A DNA stretch of 64,000 nucleotides from Beta vulgaris subsp. vulgaris (lineage: Eukaryota > Streptophyta > Magnoliopsida > Caryophyllales > Amaranthaceae): contig NC_079208.1 of assembly GCF_026745355.1 (NCBI RefSeq), positions 59,072,892 to 59,136,891 of the forward strand. Direction: 5' to 3'. The first letter of the stretch is position 1, and each line of letters begins with the position of its first letter. Of this stretch, positions 57,054-64,000 are shown one piece after another. The notes beneath the pieces are model-generated. The model saw only the letters and a program-made list of their open reading frames with translations. It made no database searches and was not told where the DNA came from. A program made the position numbers and the translations under genes.

Positions 57054-58616
57054 ATGGCTCAGGAAGCTGCAATGGCTCAGGAAGCTGGTATGTTTGTTGT
57101 TCATCAGACGATTGGCAATGTCCTTTGCTGCAAATGTGGTGTCCCTATGCAACCAAATGCAGCCAATATGTGTGTGAGATGTTTGCGTTCTGAAGTTGAC
57201 ATCACTGAAGGGTTGCTGAAGCAGGTGACAATCTTATTCTGCCCTGACTGTGCGACTTACTTGCAGCCTCCAAAGACTCGGATCAGGGCCGAGCTAGAAT
57301 CAAGGGAACTCCTGACATTCTGCCTTAAGAAGTTGAACTTAGATAAAGCCAAAGTCACATTGGTGCATGCTGAGTTTGTGTGGACTGAACCACACTCTAA
57401 GAGGATTAAGGTCAAACTGAGGATTCAGAAAGAAGTCCTTCACGGGGCAGTTCTAGAGCAACCTTATATGGTTGAATATGTCGTGCACCATCAAATGTGT
57501 GACTATTGCTCTAAGATCCAGGCAAATCCGGATCAGTGGGTGGCAGCAGTTCAACTCCGGCAGCATGTTTCTCACAGGAGGACTTTCTTCTACCTGGAAC
57601 AACTTATTCTTAAGCATGATGCTGCAGTTAAGGCTATTAGAATACAGCAGATGCATCATGGTATTGATTTTTTTTTCTCCAACAGAAGTCATGGGGTGAA
57701 ATTTCTGGAGTTTGTTGGTAAAGTTGCGCCCATCAAGAGTCGTAGTGACAAAGAACTTGTGTCTCAAGATTCCAAGAGCAACATTTACAACTATAAGCAC
57801 ACCTTCTCCGTTGAGATTTGCCCCATCTGTCGTGAGGATCTTGTATGTCTTCCTCCTAAAGTTGCCGCTAATTTTGGGAATTTGGGTCCTCTTGTTATCT
57901 GCACAAAAGTGAGCAACAATATAATGTTAATGGATCCAAACACCCTGAGGTATTGTTTCCTAGATGCTGATCAGTATTGGAGGTTTCCCTTCAGATGCTT
58001 GCTCTCTAGTAGGCAGCTGGTAGAATACATTGTGCTAGATATCGATAATGTTTCAGCTGAAGTTAATGTTTCTGGCTCAAGGTATGCCTTGGCTGATGCT
58101 CAAGTGGCACGTGTATCAGATTTCGGAAAGAATGATACAATGTTCTACGTTAGAACACACTTGGGTCATCTTCTGAACCCCGGGGATTATGCTCTTGGTT
58201 ATGATGTTTATGGGGCGAATCCAAATGACTCTGAGTTAGACAAATACAAAGGACTTGTTCTTCCTGAAGTCATCTTGTTAAAGAAAAGCTATGAAGAGAA
58301 GCGTCAAAGAAAACGTGGGAAGCCTCGTGCTTGGAAGCTTAAGAACCTTAACATGGAGGTGGAGGACACTACCCGAGGTAAAATTGACCAAGATAAGGTG
58401 GATAATGAGTATGAAGAGTTTTTGAGAGACTTGGAAGAAAACCCTGAATTGAGGTTCAACGTATCATTGTATCGCAATAAGGAATACCAACCATCGGAAT
58501 CAACTTCAATGGCAGATGGTGACGAGTTACCCTCCGTTCCTCTGGATGAGTTGCTCGCTGATCTTGATCTAAGTGATGAAGATGACGATGCCGGGGGTAG
58601 TAACATGAGAGAGTGA
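57054..58616 (+). CDS. NMD3: 60S ribosomal export protein NMD3
   Basis: 520 residues from the first ATG (514 from the one at 57072). NMD3 binds the joining face of pre-60S subunits and carries them out of the nucleus through CRM1. Seen: zinc-binding CCKCGVPMQPNAANMCVRC and LFCPDCATYLQPP, MCDYC; the family block VVHHQMCDYCSKIQANPDQW; IRIQQMHHGIDFFFSNRSHG; ICPICREDLVCLPP; and an acidic, Leu-rich C terminus (LDELLADLDLSDEDDD) resembling a nuclear export signal. One exon encodes all of it. The start codon region is duplicated (ATGGCTCAGGAAGCTG twice, 18 bp apart), so both ATGs have like context. An acceptor site (CTCCAG, 57034-57039) lies 14 bp before the ATG. Confidence 0.95.
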   Translation: MAQEAAMAQEAGMFVVHQTIGNVLCCKCGVPMQPNAANMCVRCLRSEVDITEGLLKQVTILFCPDCATYLQPPKTRIRAELESRELLTFCLKKLNLDKAKVTLVHAEFVWTEPHSKRIKVKLRIQKEVLHGAVLEQPYMVEYVVHHQMCDYCSKIQANPDQWVAAVQLRQHVSHRRTFFYLEQLILKHDAAVKAIRIQQMHHGIDFFFSNRSHGVKFLEFVGKVAPIKSRSDKELVSQDSKSNIYNYKHTFSVEICPICREDLVCLPPKVAANFGNLGPLVICTKVSNNIMLMDPNTLRYCFLDADQYWRFPFRCLLSSRQLVEYIVLDIDNVSAEVNVSGSRYALADAQVARVSDFGKNDTMFYVRTHLGHLLNPGDYALGYDVYGANPNDSELDKYKGLVLPEVILLKKSYEEKRQRKRGKPRAWKLKNLNMEVEDTTRGKIDQDKVDNEYEEFLRDLEENPELRFNVSLYRNKEYQPSESTSMADGDELPSVPLDELLADLDLSDEDDDAGGSNMRE

Positions 58617-59856
58617 TGAGCTCTTCTTTTCAGAAACTCTTTAGAGTTTCATTTTTTCATTTCAATTTTGCTTCATAATTTATTTTTCTTTCTGGACTAT
58701 TTATCTATGCTTTTGAGTTATGATAACAATAGTCTTATATCATGTTTTGTACTCGGCTTCTAGATGTATATTGTAGGAATTTTTCTGCAAACTGTTGGTT
58801 TTATATATCACTTAATTTCGAGTTTTTGCTTATATATTTGTTTCTTTGTCCTTTGCCGAAGTAGAACGCTCGTAACTAGAGCAACAAAGATGCAGGGTGT
58901 TTTGTCCCTTGAATGAAGCTTAAATCTGAGCTCTTAAAGAATTTACATGATAACAGTCGGTTTCGGTTTCAAAATATTGAGTTCCAACGTTTATAGTCGA
59001 AAAGAAGAAAAAGAAGGGGTTTTTCAAATCAGAAGAGGTTTTTATTTTTTTCTTTAAGTCTTTCTAATTTCGAAATATCTTGATTCTAAGTAATTATTTG
59101 TTATCGATTCCTAATTTTATTACTCACAACTAGAATCACTAGATTCGGTTTTGATTTTGGAACCGTCGTGTTTTTACCCTTTTTATTTGTAACTTAGTAT
59201 CTTAAAATTTTGCTCGCTGATATATCTGATCTTACATTTCATTCTCTTATTCACAACCTTTCTTCCGTCCTACCAGAAAAATCTTTTCACTTTACCTTAT
59301 TTCGAATATTTGCATTCGCAGAAAATAAGATTATTTTTTTAGAAAAAGTGTTTCATCTAAGCATTTATAATTATCAAATGATCACTAACTAATATTTTTT
59401 TTTTACCAATATTATGAATCAGCGCAAGTAGGAGGATAGGGAGCTAGATTTTCTTTGAGAAAAATGCACCCAAGCCTACATGGACAATTTTTTTTTGAAA
59501 TTGATGTAAATAAATAAGTTCTATTCTAATGTAAAATGTGAATTAAATTACCAAAAACATTATTTTGAGGAAAAAGAAAATCAAGATTAGTCTAAAACTA
59601 GGGTGGAAAGTAATGCCTTGATATCGATTTTTATAAAAAGAGACGGAAATTATATTGCTCATCAATTAACAAATTCGTCTCTTTCATTCTTTTGGAATAA
59701 ATAAAACAACTACCGTACAACCATACCACGATATCCTTACTAATTTCGAATATTTTGTCCCTTGATTAATGCATTAGCTTTTCGACTTTCCCCAATTAAT
59801 TTATCTTGTCCGTCGAGAGCAAATCCTAAGATTCGTTTAATCTCTCTCCTCTTTCA
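58617..59856. other. Intergenic spacer between NMD3 and the Nudix gene
   Basis: It holds the NMD3 3' end and AT-rich sequence. No gene, tRNA or clean transposon end was found. Confidence 0.6.
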
Positions 59857-62800
59857 ATGTCAGCTTCAATGGCGAAAAGTGGCACCTCCAATGTCATCAC
59901 TCATCTTCCTTACAAGCTCATGCTCTCCTGTCCCACTGGTCTCCCTCCTTCTCAGGTTTATTTTTATTTTCTCTCTCCTCTCCACCTATGTCATTATTCT
60001 TGCTTACTAATTTTTCTTAGTGTATAATAACCACTAGCATTATATGCACGCTATGCGTGCAACGTCGAAGGATGAGTGGTTAAACTATTAAAAGAGTAGT
60101 TATTGTAGTTTTCTTTCCTAGTTATGTGTATATTGGTAAAAAAAGGTGGACACCAAAGACGTCAAGAGTTCGCATATATAATAGAGATATTTATACTAAT
60201 TTCCCAAGCATTTTTTGCAACATTTGATGAAGGTATCAGTGGTTTTTGATCAAGTGTATGATAGGATCCCACATCCAGACGTAAATCTTGAGAATTCTAT
60301 TGCTGAGGTATTGTTATTGTTATTGTTATTGTTATTGATTTGTTTTATCAAAATTAATTGATCAGTCTGAGATGAACAACATTCGCATTTTAAGTTGTGT
60401 ATTTGTAATTAACATAATAGCTACTATATACGTTTCGAAATACTTGAAACGGTTTGACTTTTCCAGTATTCGCTCACTCTAGTGTGATTATGTTTTGTGA
60501 ATTCTATGTGAGGCAAAATATAGCCAGGTGCGATCTTGTTCGACTTGACATATACTTGGATAATATCAACTTTTTTTTATAATTTTTACTTATGTGAAAT
60601 AAGAGTTATTAATGGTTGAAAATATATAAATTGGCAAGCGTGTTGAGAGGAGTGTGTCAAGTATTTAGATGTACGGTCATGATTTTCCTTTTTTATAGTG
60701 AAAAATATTAGGATTGTACATCTACTCTCTACGATTGTCGATTGTATATCAATAACGTATTATTTGTTAATTACAAGTTGATATGGGAGTTTTGTTCATC
60801 ATGGAGATAATGAAGCTCCCATAGATTTGTCTCAGTTTTCTTAAATTTCAGTTTTTACACCATTATGTGAGCTATTATGTCTTTTTTAAATGTGATAGTT
60901 GATTTCAATTAATTCCCCTTTTTCTTCACTCTACTTGGTAGATATGGGATCAAAGAGCTCAACAAAATTCATCATTGTATAATGGGAAGAAGTTCAGAGT
61001 ATGTATTCTATTGAACATAGAGATACTTATTTGAAAGTGATGTCAAAGTTTCAGTCCGTTAATATTTGCTTAGATTTGTTTGGCTGCAATAATCAGACAG
61101 CATATGCAAATTTTTTCTGTTACATTTGCTTTCATTTCTTGGAACTCCGTGTAAAGTTTGCATTATGTGCACACAACCTAGTAACTTTACTGAAAGAATT
61201 TTGCAGTATGGTGGACATGCCTCGCATGCTGGTGATGCTGGACAGGAGGAAGATTGTCGCGTATTTTTGCACCTTGGTTTGACAGATTACAGGTCCATAC
61301 CTTTTCTTTCTTATGATTTTCACTTGTATATTTTGCTAGTCAATATCAGTGATGTATTGAACTAGCCATAATGCACTGGAAATGGTCACATATGGAACAC
61401 GTCAAAGGAGGATTCAGTTGCTTTCCTTATGCTTACTACTATGTATCACTCTGGTGTCATGAGATCTCAATAGAAAGATCTTTGACCTGCATATAAGTCC
61501 ACAGTAAAGAGAAACGAACAGTAGTTTGTTGAGATAGTAGCTTTTGAGTCTTTTGATGTAGTCAATCACTCAATTGTACAACAGAGCAGAAGAATTGTCT
61601 AATGGTGACTCTTAAGCTCTATCAGTGATAATGCTGAACATGATTAGGCAAGACTTGGATGTGTACTCAAAATTTACTCTATTAAGATTAACTTCATAAA
61701 CAAAGATCAATCATCTAACCCTCCCGGTGTAAGGTTCCGCACTTCTTGTGCTTTTTTTTTCGTCAAAAGGTTCTATATGAGATTTTATGGTTCCAAGGAC
61801 ATATTCCATTACATTATTTCTCCTTTATTAGTTTTAATATGAATAATAGTCGTCATATTGAATATTGTATTTTGCTCTTGCAATTTGCTGTGTGTGTTTT
61901 ATCCTTATATCTGTCCCGTAAAAGTTGCATTATATCAAGTTACTGCCCCTTCCCCTCATGAGTGTGTGGCAGTTTGGCTGCGGCTATGTTTGTGATCATT
62001 GCTGATGGTACACTGTTTGACTAATGAACTCTGCTGATTACATTCATTTAGGACTTTCGTGGGAACAAACTTAAATCCATTATGGGAAAAGTTTCTAGTT
62101 CAAACAGAAGGTAGTTTTATAATGCTGCTTGATGCTTTTTTTTTTTAATAAGCAAATGGAAACAAACATTTTTCAATAAGGCTATTCCACCACTGAAATG
62201 TTTGTAATATTGATTGGGAATGAAGGTTCTTGGAAGATACCTAATTTAAATCTCATTATGTGCAGTCTCTATATTACCTAAGATGTTTCCAAATACACTT
62301 AGAAAATTGTGGACAAAAAACAAGGCAAATATATTCCACAAACAATTATGATTGATAATGCTGCTTCTAGTCTAGATAAGTAACCGATTAAAATTTTATC
62401 ATGTTTGATTACTTGTAGAGTTGTAGTAGTTCCTCACTACAAGCTTGTCCTAGTGGTAAGTGGTTCCAGTTACTCCCTTTGTTTATTTTTAGATCACACA
62501 TTTTGACCTTGGTACTATTCAGTATTCACGTACTCTGCTTTGATGATCTTTTGTGATTTTATACTCAAAAGAGATAACAAGGTCTTGTGGGATCTTGTCA
62601 GATTTGTTTCAATGTATGATTTCAAAATGTCAACTTTTTCTATTTTTTGCTTATTGATAACTAGAGATGTTAAGGTTTAAAGTATTGAATTGGCAAGTGT
62701 GCCTAGATAAGCAAATCAACTAGAAAAAAGGAAAAGAAAGGAGGAGGTATTCATTTTTGAAATGTGTATAAATGAACCAGTACATTTTTGAACAACCTGT

Positions 62801-63676
62801 CAAATAAGCTCAGTTAGAAGTTGGTAAAAGCTATTTTGTTAGGTATAACGAACAAGAAACAAAATTTCAGCTCGATATATCTACACACAATTTAGATATC
62901 TTTAAATAATTATGAATTATGATAGTATGTATCTTTTAGATTATCTCATTGTTATGTGGATTAATTGTTTGCAAGTTATATACTTTGAAAGAAAAAAAAA
63001 AGCTAACTGGATTTAATTTTAAAAGGTTCATTCCTCCAATTTTCCTGTTAAATTCTTAGAAGTTCTTCAAAAAAAATTTGACGATCCAATTAGACATCAT
63101 GAACAAGCTTGAGCTTGCTGGATTTTAATTGAACAGAGCTCGAAAAAAGAAAGTTGGAGCTCAGCTAAAATCTGCGTGGTTAGAGTTTGACTAAAATCAA
63201 AAGAATGAACTTCAATACTTCACTAGTTGGCCTGACTATTTTATATCCGCTGTTCCAACTATAAATTAGCGTAAACACCACTAAACATGTAATTTAACTG
63301 TTTTATAGATGAAACTGTTCGCTGTCAACATACTTCAAATCCACTAGGCAATGGTGGAATTGTGGAGACTTCTGATGCAAAGATTCTTGTGCTGAAGCGA
63401 AGTAATAATGTGGGGGAATTCCCAGGACATTTTGTTTTCCCTGGTGGTCATCCAGAGGTAAATTCAAACTTTCATCTTACCTTTTGATAGTCTGTGTTGT
63501 AACTCCTGATTTAAATTTTCTGTTTGGCCATTCATCTTCTGCAGCCCGAAGAGGTTGGAATTACGTCTCACAGAAAGTTGGACACTGAGTCCTTACATAG
63601 AAGTGTTTCCTTGGAGATGTTTGATAGTATTATACGTGAAGTAGTCGAAGAAACTGGAGTACCTGCCATATCCTTG
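59857..63676 (+). CDS. NUDT9: Nudix hydrolase 9-like gene, 5' part (seven exons, runs off the window)
   Basis: Exons 59857-59955, 60233-60307, 60942-60998, 61207-61292, 62052-62110, 63309-63457 and 63545-63676 join in phase. They read MSASMAKSGTSNV...LPYKLMLSCPTGLPPSQ, VSVVFDQVYDRIPHPDVNLE, IWDQRAQQNSSLYNGKKFRY, LHLGLTDYRTFVGTNLNPLW, NPLGNGGIVETSDAKILVLK, NNVGEFPGHFVFPGGHPE and REVVEETGVP. This is the plant NUDT9 (At3g46200) type. The Nudix box is present in extended form: GGHPE, about 30 inserted residues, then REVVEETG with the metal-binding glutamates. The substrate cannot be inferred here. A donor follows at 63677, so the C-terminal exons lie beyond the window. A Helitron and two MITEs lie in its introns. 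Confidence 0.88.
60034..60187 (-). mobile_element. Small Helitron, 154 bp, in intron 1 of the Nudix gene
   Basis: On the minus strand it starts TCTCTATTATATATGCG after A and ends with hairpin GCACGC-ATA-GCGTGC, then CTAG before T. It has the same kind of ends as the 25482-26028 Helitron. Confidence 0.85.
60430..60670. mobile_element. Diverged Stowaway-like MITE
   Basis: The interior (GTGCGATCTTGTTCGACTTG) resembles the copies at 34891 and 62473. The ends are poorly kept and approximate. Confidence 0.45.
62473..62747. mobile_element. Stowaway MITE in intron 5 of the Nudix gene
   Basis: The ends CTCCCTTTGTTTATTTTTAG and ...GAAAAGAAAGGAGGAGG are imperfect inverted repeats flanked by TA. The interior GTGGGATCTTGTCAGATTTG matches the 34891 copy. 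Confidence 0.7.
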
Positions 63677-64000
63677 GTAAGTAAAGCTCTTCTCAGCTGA
63701 ATATGAACTGCTGTTTTCGCTGTACAGATGCCATCAAGTTTCTTGGGGTTGATTGGTACCATGGCCAGCCTCTTTACAGTTGCAGGGGTGTGTATGTAAT
63801 CTGAATATCAGATACTAATTTCTTTGCCATAAGCATGAACCTCACAAGTTAATGGTATATACTTCTGTGTGAGCATTACCAGGTATTAAGCTGATGCATC
63901 ATTTTATTTACTAATTGAACTCTACTTTTTCTTACCGGTTATGCACATATTTGGTCCATTTTACCTCTGATTCCATAATCTTTTCACCCTGCTCGCAAAT

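Overview
The window is nuclear DNA from a flowering plant, most likely a dicot. It is AT-rich, genes have GT..AG introns, tRNA genes lie singly, and the intergenic space is full of plant transposons (MULE, hAT, CACTA, Helitron, Tourist and Stowaway MITEs, SINE, LINE). The species cannot be fixed from sequence alone.

The left 29 kb is dominated by one apparent giant Mutator-like element (MULE), 655-29453. It has related terminal inverted repeats of about 50 bp that start GAGA, and a perfect 10-bp direct repeat (TGGTTAGTTG) on both flanks. Inside lie: a decayed FAR1-type transposase gene (898-5517, +); an intact-looking two-exon gene for a tandem SUMO-like protein ending in Gly-Gly (6219-7056, +); a lysine-rich unknown (16971-17459, +); a GRF zinc-finger gene with a membrane tail (18170-18685, -); an unknown reading frame joined to a LINE endonuclease fragment (18868-19741, +); an intronless XRCC3/RAD51-paralogue-like gene (20765-21679, +); and a long decayed Ulp1-like (SUMO protease-type) gene running inward from the right end (about 28489-22182, -). 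Both terminal genes have introns made of the same ~60-bp minisatellite, in the same orientation relative to transcription. Two later insertions sit inside: a 7.5-kb hAT element (9282-16792, 8-bp target duplication) and a 547-bp Helitron (25482-26028) placed in a minisatellite unit.

To the right is ordinary host sequence: a plastid-targeted cis-prenyltransferase (30444-34115, -), a segment with two identical tRNA-Arg(UCG) genes and a tRNA-Ala(AGC), a single-exon EXO70 gene (40758-42653, +), a CACTA element nested in a Tourist-like element (43418-45253), a 3-ketoacyl-CoA synthase (48062-49513, +), LINE and RPA-like remnants (51-54 kb), a phosphatase inhibitor-2 gene directly followed by NMD3 (56218-58616, +; a possible splice joins them in frame), and the 5' part of a NUDT9-type Nudix hydrolase (59857 to beyond the window, +).

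The most interesting object is the MULE. It combines a transposase, a SUMO-like modifier, a desumoylase-like gene, a homologous-recombination ATPase-like gene and a GRF zinc finger protein in one mobile unit. The left transposase and the Ulp1 gene are visibly damaged, so this copy is probably no longer autonomous.
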